A stretch of 64,000 nucleotides of DNA from Bacteroidota bacterium. GTDB lineage: Bacteria; Bacteroidota; Bacteroidia; Chitinophagales; Saprospiraceae. A model generated the notes under the pieces. It ran no database searches and was not told the DNA's origin. It saw nothing but the letters and a program-made list of their open reading frames with translations. Numbering within the stretch: position 1 is the stretch's first letter; each line of letters begins with the position of its first letter. A program made the position numbers and the translations under genes. This document shows positions 1-7,938 of this stretch, one piece after another. The stretch covers positions 1-64,000 of the forward strand of contig WGNL01000019.1 of assembly GCA_016124585.1 (NCBI GenBank). Reading direction: 5' to 3'.

Positions 1-52
1 TTCGGCCATTTTTCTTAACATTGTGGCTGTGGCAGTCCGGACATATCGTCAT
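1..52 (-). CDS. Transposase N-terminus, cut by window edge (IS1-like)
   Basis: The first 17 codons of a minus-strand gene are visible, reading MTICPDCHSHNVKKNGR before the window ends. A CxxC pair followed by a short spacer and a K-N-G motif is the pattern of the N-terminal zinc finger of IS1-family InsA proteins, which binds the element's ends. The ATG lies about 35 bp inside a possible element end at 87, similar to the layout of IS1. The rest of the gene is outside the window, so the family is a best guess and an intact element cannot be proved. Confidence 0.5.
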   Translation of the reverse strand, partial: MTICPDCHSHNVKKNGR

Positions 53-66
53 AGTCTTTGTAGTTT

Positions 67-87
67 GGTCACTTTAAGATAATGACC
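67..87 (-). repeat. Possible IS terminal sequence
   Basis: The 21-bp stretch has short inverted ends (GGTCA at 67-71 and TGACC at 83-87) and starts with GGT when read inward from position 87. It lies just upstream of the transposase start. This could be the outer end of the insertion sequence, but the second end and any target duplication are not in the window. Confidence 0.3.
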
Positions 88-258
88 ATTCCGGAATGCC
101 ACTAATTTTTATACCCAGCCTTACATTTTATACACCGCCATTTACTTATCTGTATATTTTAAAGCATGAGTCATATGGAATATGACTTTATTGTTTTGAT
201 ACATACAGGCAATTAAATGCAACCATTCTGAATTAACTTTGCAGAAATATTTTCAAAA

Positions 259-858
259 ATGCATACCCTTTATTTTATCATAGCCCTTATTGCATACTAC
301 ATACTCCACAGTTTCCTGGCTGCCAATGGCGTGAAGGCTGGACTTCATAAAGTACTTTCGCAACGCTATTACAGACTGGCTTACAACATAGTTGCAGGGG
401 TACTACTTGTTGGCATCATCATACTTTATTTTTTGGTAGAAAAAACACCGCTTTGGGAATCCAACTTCCTGCTCCAATTGCTCGGCGCCATTCCTATTGT
501 GATGGGAATTTCATGGGCGACACAAGCCATGAAGCGTTATGACCTAGGCGAGTTCTTGGGGACAGAACAATTGCGGACTGGGCAACAGCCTAAGCATACC
601 AAGCTTATTGTCAGGGGTTTAAATGGCAAGGTTCGCCACCCTTTGTATTACGGCAATTTGCTCATCATCTGGGGTGTGCTGCTCGTTTTTCCGACGGATG
701 CCATGTTTGCTTTTACGCTTATCTCCACGATATACCTAATCATAGGCAGTAGGTTGGAGGAGGAAAAACTGGTCACCCAATTTGGCGAAGCCTACCGAAA
801 ATACCAGCGGGAAGTGCCAATGCTGTTGCCTTTTCGATTCAGGTCTCGATACCGTTAA
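259..858 (+). CDS. Isoprenylcysteine methyltransferase/NnrU-type membrane protein
   Basis: A 199-residue protein with four to five hydrophobic segments (about 1-20, 42-62, 70-88, 133-165). Two motifs match the C-terminal S-adenosylmethionine-binding part of the isoprenylcysteine carboxyl methyltransferase/phospholipid methyltransferase superfamily: VRHPLYYG at 125-132 and EEEKLVTQFGEAYRKY at 167-182. Members methylate lipids or small molecules at the inner membrane; the substrate here is unknown. A -7 box TAACTTTG at 234-241 lies just upstream of the ATG without a clear -33 box. The gene stands alone between an insertion sequence end and the haem locus. Confidence 0.7.
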   Translation: MHTLYFIIALIAYYILHSFLAANGVKAGLHKVLSQRYYRLAYNIVAGVLLVGIIILYFLVEKTPLWESNFLLQLLGAIPIVMGISWATQAMKRYDLGEFLGTEQLRTGQQPKHTKLIVRGLNGKVRHPLYYGNLLIIWGVLLVFPTDAMFAFTLISTIYLIIGSRLEEEKLVTQFGEAYRKYQREVPMLLPFRFRSRYR

Positions 859-954
859 AGGAGCACTCCACCATTTCCACCTACTGATTATTATTACCAC
901 CTCCCAATTCGTAGTATCCTAGCTTCCTGTTTTTTGGTATTCCTTGTCCAAGGT

Positions 955-992
955 TTTGGTATTTCAAGCAAGATCTCACAAACCTACCTTTG
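955..992 (+). promoter_or_regulatory. Promoter of the haem-uptake locus
   Basis: TTTG at 955-958 and a Bacteroidota -7 box TACCTTTG at 985-992 lie upstream of the ATG at 1028. The spacing is 26 bp, slightly longer than usual. The position argues against the longer reading frame that begins with TTG at 944. Confidence 0.4.
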
Positions 993-1027
993 TGCTTAGA
1001 TTTTGTCTAAATAAAAATAACAAACCT

Positions 1028-1951
1028 ATGCGACGATTAATTTCAACCCTGTCATTTCTTGCAATTGTGATTGCATTGACGGCACAAACGGAGGCAGAGC
1101 GCCAAGCTATCAAACAGTTCTGTGGCTGCTTCGAAGTTAGTTTTGAATACACCGAAACCTTTCCAAGGTACGAAGACTACCATTTAGCAGCACCTTACAA
1201 GGCAAATGCCATCGAATACATGGTATTGGATGAGGAGATTCCTAACAAGTTGGTGATCCAGAATATCCTCGTCATCAACGACACGTTTTTCATCAAGCAC
1301 TGGCGACAGGACTGGGAGTACCAGCCGACCAACACCTTTGAATTTGAGGGCAACAAGCGCTGGACCACTGCCAATACAAGCCCAAGAGAGGTACAGGGCC
1401 GCTGGTCGCAGGAAGTGTACGAGGTGGACGACAGCCCCCGCTACAGCGCAGTCGCTACTTGGAACTTCAACGACGGCAAAAAAGTCTGGGAAAGCACTGC
1501 CGATGCTCCCCTGCCCCGCCGCGAATACACCAAGCGAAGCGATTACCAAATCCTGCGTCGCCACAATCGCCTCATACTGGATGAAGAGGGATGGGTGCAC
1601 GAGCAGGACAACCAAAAAATAGCAATTGACAGCGCCAATCAACAACATATCATCGTAGAGGAAAAAGGCTGGAATACCTACCACCGCATTGACCCAAAAC
1701 GCTGCCAGGCTGCCGCTGAATTTTGGAATGAAAGGCGCTGGTTTTGGTCGCAAGTAAGGGCAGTCTGGAATAATTTACTGGTAAAGCCCGGCTCCTATAC
1801 CTTGGAAAAAATGAGGGGCAGTGACTTCCTGTCGGACGAATTGGAAAAACTATCCACCCAGAAATTCAAAGATGAAACGGCAGCGAGGGAAGCCATTCAG
1901 AAGGTGATAGACAAGTACCGCCAGTTCTCGGAGGCCAGCAGCAGAAAGTGA
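1028..1951 (+). CDS. DUF6607 family secreted protein
   Basis: A 307-residue protein with a signal peptide (hydrophobic residues about 5-18, cleavage near TAQ). The start at 1028 is chosen because it opens with MRRLIS and a signal peptide and lies downstream of a -7 box; the longer frame starts with TTG before the promoter. The segment IKQFCGCFEVSFEYTETF just after the signal is typical of DUF6607, a Bacteroidota family of unknown function. It is the first gene of a run with a HmuY-like protein and a TonB receptor, which suggests a part in haem or iron capture in the envelope; that role is inferred from context only. Confidence 0.75.
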   Translation: MRRLISTLSFLAIVIALTAQTEAERQAIKQFCGCFEVSFEYTETFPRYEDYHLAAPYKANAIEYMVLDEEIPNKLVIQNILVINDTFFIKHWRQDWEYQPTNTFEFEGNKRWTTANTSPREVQGRWSQEVYEVDDSPRYSAVATWNFNDGKKVWESTADAPLPRREYTKRSDYQILRRHNRLILDEEGWVHEQDNQKIAIDSANQQHIIVEEKGWNTYHRIDPKRCQAAAEFWNERRWFWSQVRAVWNNLLVKPGSYTLEKMRGSDFLSDELEKLSTQKFKDETAAREAIQKVIDKYRQFSEASSRK

Positions 1952-2102
1952 TTTAACGAAATTTTACACGTATCTGACCAAGCGGAAATCAATATTACAA
2001 ACCCACGACGTCCGCCTTGGCAGCCCGCGGGAATTTCGCCGCACAATAAATCATTGGCTAAAAAAGAGCCATTAATTCAACTAACATTTAACGAATCAAA
2101 TC

Positions 2103-3383
2103 ATGAAAAAACAAATACTTTACTGTTTACTCCTCTTCGCTTCACAAAGCATTTTTGCCCAGCAGTACCAAGAAATCAGCACTGGCGCAGGCTACAATTA
2201 TCAGCACTATTTTAACCTTGGCAACGACAACGAAACCCAAATCAACAATGACATGTGGGACATCGCCTTCAATGTTGGAGCATTTGAAGTCGGGGTCTTC
2301 ATCAACGAAAGTGCTGGTTCGAGTCAAGGACAGCCACTCGCCGCCATTGAAGTTTATGATGCTGGCACCACCAATTTTGATGGCCAACCAAACCCTTCTC
2401 AACTCACTGACTATCAACTATTGAACAGTGAAAAATCATGGTCAGCCGGAGCACTCAACGAAGCCGCCGACCCAAACAACCCGCTCGATTTTGGCTGGGG
2501 CATCTATGACCCAGTCAGCCATGCTGTGAACGGCGAGCGGGTATTCGTCGTTAAGCTCCGCAACGGGCAGTACCGCAAGCTGCAAGTGCAGTCGCTGATC
2601 GGCGAAATCTACACCTTCCGTTATGCCAACCTCGATGGCACGGACGAAACCACCCAAACCATTAGCAAGGCCGACCATGCAGGCAAGGCACATGCCTATT
2701 TCAGCTTCGCAACGGGCGCTACCGCCAATGTGGAACCTGCCAATGGCTTCGACCTACTATACTGCCGCTATATCACGCCGCTGTACGACCCCAGCACCAT
2801 GACCACCATCCCTTACGCTGTCACGGGGATTCTCTCCGGCAATGGGGTGGAAGTCGCAAGGGCAAAGGGCGTTGACCCGACAACCGTTGACTACGCCGAC
2901 TGGTCGGACAGCCTAAATACCGAACTCAACACAATCGGTTATGACTGGAAAACCTTTACAGGAACAGCATGGTTGCTCGATGTGGACCTTGTCTATTTTG
3001 TGAAAACAGCCGACAATAATGTCTGGAAAGTCCAGTTTGTGGACTTCGAAGGCAGTGCAACTGGTACTGCTGTTTTTGAAAAAACCGACTTGGGTGGTGC
3101 ATCTGCAACTGGGGATATAAACTCAACAATCACCACTTTCGACGTGTTCCCGAGCCCAGCAAAAGTGGAGGCCAACCTGGTTTTCTCCGCAAAAAAAGCA
3201 GACGAAAATGCCGAGCTGTTGCTCTTCGACCTCACAGGGAAGATGGTTTTTCAAGCAAATATCCAAGCCAGCCAAGGCTTAAACGCTTACGTACTACCTG
3301 TATCCAACCTGTCGTCAGGCATTTACATGGTTTCATTAAAACTTGGCAATCAAGTATTTACGAAGAAAATCATTGTAGAATAA
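2103..3383 (+). CDS. HmuY-like haem-binding protein with T9SS sorting domain
   Basis: A 426-residue protein with a signal peptide ending near IFAQ. The body has HmuY-type features: WDIAFN near the start, a WGIYDPVSHAV segment, FDLLYCRYITPLYD around 215-230 and a following VTGIL segment. HmuY proteins are surface haemophores that pass haem to the HmuR receptor. Residues about 348-426 form a type IX sorting domain (FDVFPSP, then LTGKMVF, SSGIYMVSL and a terminal KKIIVE). HmuY of Porphyromonas is a lipoprotein, so T9SS export is a different route to the surface. The gene sits 151 bp after the DUF6607 gene and before the receptor gene. Confidence 0.75.
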   Translation: MKKQILYCLLLFASQSIFAQQYQEISTGAGYNYQHYFNLGNDNETQINNDMWDIAFNVGAFEVGVFINESAGSSQGQPLAAIEVYDAGTTNFDGQPNPSQLTDYQLLNSEKSWSAGALNEAADPNNPLDFGWGIYDPVSHAVNGERVFVVKLRNGQYRKLQVQSLIGEIYTFRYANLDGTDETTQTISKADHAGKAHAYFSFATGATANVEPANGFDLLYCRYITPLYDPSTMTTIPYAVTGILSGNGVEVARAKGVDPTTVDYADWSDSLNTELNTIGYDWKTFTGTAWLLDVDLVYFVKTADNNVWKVQFVDFEGSATGTAVFEKTDLGGASATGDINSTITTFDVFPSPAKVEANLVFSAKKADENAELLLFDLTGKMVFQANIQASQGLNAYVLPVSNLSSGIYMVSLKLGNQVFTKKIIVE

Positions 3384-3401
3384 TAGGAACGCATTTTTAA
3401 C

Positions 3402-3429
3402 AACAGCGGAGCTTGAAGGCTCCGTTGTT
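3402..3429 (+). terminator. Hairpin between haemophore and receptor genes
   Basis: Arms 3402-3412 and 3419-3429 pair over 11 bp with one wobble, and the loop has 6 bases. Only a weak T-rich tail follows, so it may be a partial terminator or an mRNA stabiliser that lowers receptor expression relative to the haemophore. Confidence 0.5.
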
Positions 3430-3448
3430 GTTTATGCCCACTTAAAAA

Positions 3449-5476
3449 ATGGCCATGAAGTTTTACCCTAGCCTTTTGCCTTTGTTGGGTTGGTGTTTCT
3501 GCTGGCAGTTTTGCACTGCACAAGCCCCAATCCCCGCCGACACAATTGACCTTTCGACCGTAGTAGTAACGGCGCAATTTGCCCCTACAGAGAGCCGTTC
3601 GGCCGTGAACAGCGTACGGGTCATTGGCCAGAAAACCATTGAGAACCGAGCAGCCAATAACTTGATGGAACTGCTCCAGACCGAAGCCAACCTACGTATC
3701 AGCCAAGATGCCATTCTTGGTAGTTCACTGACTATCAACGGATTGCAATCCGAGAACATAAAAATCCTAGTGGACGGTGTTCCAGTGGTGGGAAGACTGG
3801 ACGGTAGCATTGACGTTGGGCAGTTGCCCCTGAATGCCGTTCGGCAAGTGGAAATAATCGAGGGTGCACAGTCGCTGATGTATGGCTCGGAGGCATCTGG
3901 CGGTTTGGTCAACCTGTTGACGAAGCAAAGCCAAACCCATCGCTTGGAAACGGAAGTGACAGGGCTAGTGGAAAACAATGGCTATCGTTCCCTAAATGCC
4001 CGTGCCGGTGCCAACTTGGGCAAGTTCTTTTTCTCGACCAATATCGGCGCATTGCGCTTTGAACCAGCGTCTGACAGTACGGGCCGTGACCAAATTTGGA
4101 ACCCCAAGGAACAACAAAATGCTCGTGCGACGCTCCGCTTCACACCCAACGACCACCTGAACCTTCGAGCTTCGGGCAGCTTTTTCACTGAAAAAGTGAC
4201 CAACCTTGGCGAAGTACGGCGGCCACAGTTCAAGCCCTACGCTTTTGACGATTACTACCGCACTGTCCGAAGTGATGCTACCCTGAACGGCGACGGCTGG
4301 CTTAGAAACAACTCACTGTACTGGCAGGCAACTGCCGCTTGGAACCGTTTTGACCGTCGAAAAAACTCCTTCCGTACCGATTTCGAAGAAGATACCCAGA
4401 CACTGCTCGATGGCCAACAGGATACCAGCGCTGCCGTGGGTTACCTGCTCCGTGCCACCCTTGCCAGCGACCGTAAGCGGAAAAAGTGGGACTTCCTCGC
4501 CGGAACGGAGCGGTACACCGAACAAGCAGAGGGCGTGCGCATCGTGGACTCAACCGAGAACAAGACAGGCTTTGCCGAAATCAGCAACCTTGGCATTTTT
4601 GGCAGCTTGAAGTTCCGGCCTTGGGCGAAGCTCACCTTGCAGGGTGGTGGTCGGTTCACCCACAATTCTAGTTTTGGTGCAGCATTCACACCTTCTTTAT
4701 GGCTCGCCTGGCGGCCGTCCAGCGAATGGGAAATCAAAGCGTCATATGCCAACGGCTTCCGCTCCCCAGCACTTAAAGAGCTCTATTTCAATTTTATAGA
4801 CATCAACCATTTTATCACAGGAAACACAGATTTGCAGCCGGAGCGCTCGCACAATTTACGCATGGAACTGAAGCACCTGCACAGCTTCGAGCCTGGCTGG
4901 CAACTCGACCTCATGCTTTCAGGTTTCTTCAACCAAGTGAGGGACCGGATCATTCTGACCGAATACGCACCAGCCCAGTACCACTATGAAAACCTGGCCG
5001 AATGGCGCACGATGGGTTCGAGCTTTACGGCTGGTCTGAAAAAGGGGGCAATTAGGCTTCGCTCCTCGGTTGTTTTCTCAGGTTATTTCAACTCACTTTT
5101 TGAAGAGGGCAACGACGTGCCTGCACTCAGCTGGTCACCCGATTGGGTGAACGACCTGACCGTTGACTTACTGAAAGAACGGGCCAGCATTTCCGTTTGG
5201 CACAAGATGACGGGCAAGACGCCTTATTTTTTCACCGAAAACGATGAAACCGTGGAAGGCGTGACCGAGAGCTGGCACCTGCTGAATGCTTCTTTACGCG
5301 GTAGTTTTTGGAACAATAAAATCAGGATAGTGGGGGGCGTAAAAAACCTACTCGACGTGCAACAAATCAGGGCTGGCGCCACAGGCACTCACAACAGCGG
5401 CGATGGGTTACGCCCGGCTCACTGGGGCAGGTCGTTTTTCTTGCAAGCAACTTTTTTGCTGAACTCCAAAAAATAA
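3449..5476 (+). CDS. TonB-dependent haem receptor (HmuR-like)
   Basis: A 675-residue outer-membrane receptor with a signal peptide (to about residue 25), a TonB box region with VVVTAQ near 40, a plug domain (about 45-155, with ILVDGVPV and EGAQSLMYGSEASGG) and a 22-strand barrel ending in an aromatic strand (SFFLQATFLL). A FRAP-like box, FRSP, is at 437-440, a histidine at 454 and GNTDLQPE at 458-465; a histidine between these two boxes is the haem ligand signature of HemR/HmuR receptors. It follows the haemophore gene by 65 bp. An alternative ATG at 3455 is equally possible. Confidence 0.8.
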   Translation: MAMKFYPSLLPLLGWCFCWQFCTAQAPIPADTIDLSTVVVTAQFAPTESRSAVNSVRVIGQKTIENRAANNLMELLQTEANLRISQDAILGSSLTINGLQSENIKILVDGVPVVGRLDGSIDVGQLPLNAVRQVEIIEGAQSLMYGSEASGGLVNLLTKQSQTHRLETEVTGLVENNGYRSLNARAGANLGKFFFSTNIGALRFEPASDSTGRDQIWNPKEQQNARATLRFTPNDHLNLRASGSFFTEKVTNLGEVRRPQFKPYAFDDYYRTVRSDATLNGDGWLRNNSLYWQATAAWNRFDRRKNSFRTDFEEDTQTLLDGQQDTSAAVGYLLRATLASDRKRKKWDFLAGTERYTEQAEGVRIVDSTENKTGFAEISNLGIFGSLKFRPWAKLTLQGGGRFTHNSSFGAAFTPSLWLAWRPSSEWEIKASYANGFRSPALKELYFNFIDINHFITGNTDLQPERSHNLRMELKHLHSFEPGWQLDLMLSGFFNQVRDRIILTEYAPAQYHYENLAEWRTMGSSFTAGLKKGAIRLRSSVVFSGYFNSLFEEGNDVPALSWSPDWVNDLTVDLLKERASISVWHKMTGKTPYFFTENDETVEGVTESWHLLNASLRGSFWNNKIRIVGGVKNLLDVQQIRAGATGTHNSGDGLRPAHWGRSFFLQATFLLNSKK

Positions 5477-5510
5477 GCTGAACTCACTTTCCACATCAAA
5501 ACCCATTACA

Positions 5511-5867
5511 ATGAAAAATTGCAACCTTGATACCCTGCTCTGCAACAAACTTGGCTTTGCCTCCCTTTGTACCTGTTGCGACACGGTACACCTAGGCTTT
5601 GGTAATTTCCTGGTAACGGTTGCCAATATAGACCTGCTCCAGTTTTCGGAGAATATGCGCTACAACCTTATGCGGCGGAACGCAGCGTCTGACAACCCAA
5701 TGATACGAAACATTGTAATCCCAACCCCAGCGAAAGAGGTCTCCCTCCTATTTTGTTTGAACGAATTGGCCCAGTTTGTGGATTTTTTGGAACAAGTACA
5801 ATCCAAACTGGTGATAAAAAAGCTGTTGAACGAAAGCATCAACCCAGCAATAAAGCCATTGAACTGA
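5511..5867 (+). CDS. Small cysteine-containing protein, function unknown
   Basis: A 118-residue cytoplasmic-looking protein with no signal peptide, 34 bp after the receptor gene. It carries cysteines at 4, 11, 20, 22 and 23 and a segment VHLGFGNFLVTV (about 26-37), then a helical C-terminal half. It resembles small Bacteroidota proteins of the DUF6686 type, but I am not sure of that. Close spacing suggests that it belongs to the haem-uptake transcript. The cysteines could bind a metal, iron-sulphur cluster or haem; nothing in the sequence decides this. Confidence 0.5.
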   Translation: MKNCNLDTLLCNKLGFASLCTCCDTVHLGFGNFLVTVANIDLLQFSENMRYNLMRRNAASDNPMIRNIVIPTPAKEVSLLFCLNELAQFVDFLEQVQSKLVIKKLLNESINPAIKPLN

Positions 5868-5998
5868 CGCTAGTTTCACCCGAATAAATCTCCTTCGTTT
5901 AAGGCAACCTACCGAACATAGGAATATTACTACCCATCATTGAAAAAGATTGGCCAGCTGCGGCATTTGGAATAGTTTTACCCAATGACAAAAACAAT

Positions 5999-7030
5999 AT
6001 GCCGCAATTGACAAAAATAACGGACAGAAACATGACCATCTGGCTACATGTGGCCTTTTGGGTGGTATTGGGCGTGCTCAACCTCGTGCTGTCCAATTGG
6101 TTCCTCGACCCTGGGCTTAACCTCTGGCGGCCTTTGATTAACCACTTGATATTAGCGCTGCTTTTTTATGTCAATGCATGGTTGGTCAATTTTTTCCTTG
6201 AAAAGAAAAAATATACGCTATATGTTTTCTTAGCAAATTTATTAATATGGATAACCGTTCCTTGCCGTATTTATATCAACAAACAATACCTCACGATGGC
6301 AGGTATTGAGCCGCCAAACCTGGGCAAGGGCTTGCTTTTTGGAGCCGTTGCTACGGGATATGGTATCGTCATGCTGAGCACGATATATCAGATATTGGTC
6401 AACCGATATGCCGCCGAACGGAAAGCGATGGCCATTATCAACCGACAAACGGAGGCGGAACTACAATTTTTGCGGGCACAAATAAACCCGCATTTCTTGT
6501 TTAATACCCTGAATAATATCTACTCTCTCGCCGTAGTGCGCTCCCCTAAAACGGCGGATATGGTGCTTAAACTCTCGCAATTGCTGCGATATGTGGTATA
6601 TGAACGGAAGGGCAACCTCGTGCCGTTGGAGAAAGAGGTGGGGCATATCCGCCATTTTGTCGAGCTGTTTCAGATGCGAAACGAGGAGCCACAGGATATT
6701 GAATTCATAGTCAAAGGAGAACTCTCTGGCGTCAATATTGAGCCGATGATATTGATTCCCATCGTCGAAAACTGCTTTAAACACTGCGATTTTGACACCA
6801 ATCCGAAGGCTTTTGTGAAAATGAACTTGACGGTCGGGGAGGGCAAATTGACCTTCGAAACCATCAACACAAAAAACGATGCTGACCAGCAAAAAGACCG
6901 CACGGGCGGTGTCGGATTGGAGAATATCCACCGCCGATTGGCTTTGCAACACCCCGATGATTTCCAATTGGAAACCCACGACGAGATTGGCGTATTTAAA
7001 GCCCTATTTTCCTTAAAATTAAACCCTTAA
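5999..7030 (+). CDS. LytS-type sensor histidine kinase
   Basis: A 343-residue kinase with four membrane segments in residues 1-140, no large periplasmic sensor, and a His_kinase domain of the LytS/YehU type. The phospho-accepting motif AQINPHFLFNTLNN has its histidine at residue 165. A C-terminal ATPase region carries an N-box (PIVENCFKHC) and GVGLENIHRRL. It acts with the LytTR regulator that starts 42 bp downstream. The stimulus is unknown. The start ATG at 5999 is followed by a second in-frame ATG at 6031. Confidence 0.88.
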   Translation: MPQLTKITDRNMTIWLHVAFWVVLGVLNLVLSNWFLDPGLNLWRPLINHLILALLFYVNAWLVNFFLEKKKYTLYVFLANLLIWITVPCRIYINKQYLTMAGIEPPNLGKGLLFGAVATGYGIVMLSTIYQILVNRYAAERKAMAIINRQTEAELQFLRAQINPHFLFNTLNNIYSLAVVRSPKTADMVLKLSQLLRYVVYERKGNLVPLEKEVGHIRHFVELFQMRNEEPQDIEFIVKGELSGVNIEPMILIPIVENCFKHCDFDTNPKAFVKMNLTVGEGKLTFETINTKNDADQQKDRTGGVGLENIHRRLALQHPDDFQLETHDEIGVFKALFSLKLNP

Positions 7031-7071
7031 TTTCCAATAATTAAAGAATACAGCAATTCAAAAACTTCCTC

Positions 7072-7821
7072 ATGTCCACGATAAAAACCCTACTTGTTGA
7101 TGACGAATACCTGGCGCTGAATCTGCTCGAAACGTTCATCCAAGATGTGCCCGGACTCGAAGTGGCGGGCAAAGTGAAATCGGCGATGGCTGCTCTTGAA
7201 GTGTTGAATTCGCAGCCCATTGACCTGCTTTTCCTTGACATCCAGATGCCGACACTGAGCGGGGTAAATATGCTGAAAACGCTGCAAAATCAACCTGTTA
7301 CGATATTTACCACGGCTTATTCCGAATATGCCATCCAAGCTTTTGATTTGAATGTGGTGGATTATCTGGTGAAGCCATTTCCTTTCGAACGGTTCCTGCA
7401 AGCGGTGAACAAAGCGAAGGAACATCTGAAATTGCGCCAGCCAGCTAGTGCTGTTTCTACCCCCACATCTGCATTCCTTACAGCTAAAGTGGATGGTAAA
7501 ATCGTCAAGATTAATTATGATGATATATTGTTCGTAGAAGGCTTAAAAGAATATGTTCGATTTATCTGCAAAAACGGAAAATATGTAACACTGGAAAGCC
7601 TGAAAAACCTGGATGAACAACTGCCTACCGACCGTTTTATGCGGGTGCATAAAAGCTATATTGTTTCAAAAGAAAAAGTGCAGTCCATATTGGGAAATAT
7701 GCTCGAAATACAAGCCTATAAAATCCCCATAAGTCGGGGGAAAAGAGAGGAAGTAGTGCAGGCTGTTTTTAATTTAAGTATGCCGGAAGGCTCGAAGGAA
7801 GCGACGGATTTTGAGGATTAA
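7072..7821 (+). CDS. LytTR response regulator
   Basis: A 249-residue regulator. The receiver domain (1-120) has acidic DDE near the start, the phosphorylated aspartate at 56 in LFLDIQMP, TTAYSEYAIQAFDLNVVDYL and a conserved lysine in VKPFPFERF. The LytTR DNA-binding domain spans about 142-240 (DGKIVKINYDDILFVEGL, then RVHKSYIVSKEKV). LytTR proteins bind two short direct repeats one or two helical turns apart. Two such candidate sites lie nearby, at 7837 and 10793, the first only 16 bp downstream of this gene. Confidence 0.9.
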   Translation: MSTIKTLLVDDEYLALNLLETFIQDVPGLEVAGKVKSAMAALEVLNSQPIDLLFLDIQMPTLSGVNMLKTLQNQPVTIFTTAYSEYAIQAFDLNVVDYLVKPFPFERFLQAVNKAKEHLKLRQPASAVSTPTSAFLTAKVDGKIVKINYDDILFVEGLKEYVRFICKNGKYVTLESLKNLDEQLPTDRFMRVHKSYIVSKEKVQSILGNMLEIQAYKIPISRGKREEVVQAVFNLSMPEGSKEATDFED

Positions 7822-7836
7822 TCTCCTTTACCCACC

Positions 7837-7903
7837 ATTCATTGAAAGTTCCCGTCCACTCGTTGAAGAAGTTTGTCATGGTGCATGGTTAACTGCATTT
7901 TTG
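7837..7903 (+). promoter_or_regulatory. Candidate LytTR operator and promoter of the hydroxylase fusion
   Basis: Two direct repeats, ATTCATTGAA at 7837-7846 and ACTCGTTGAA at 7858-7867, are offset by 21 bp, the offset expected for LytTR binding. They sit directly before a promoter of the form TTTG (7872-7875), 20-bp spacer, CATTTTTG (7896-7903). The same arrangement recurs at 10793-10860. The implied transcript starts about 30 bp before the ATG at 7939. Confidence 0.6.
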
Positions 7904-7938
7904 AAAGGTCAATATTCATTCACGAAAAACAAAATACC

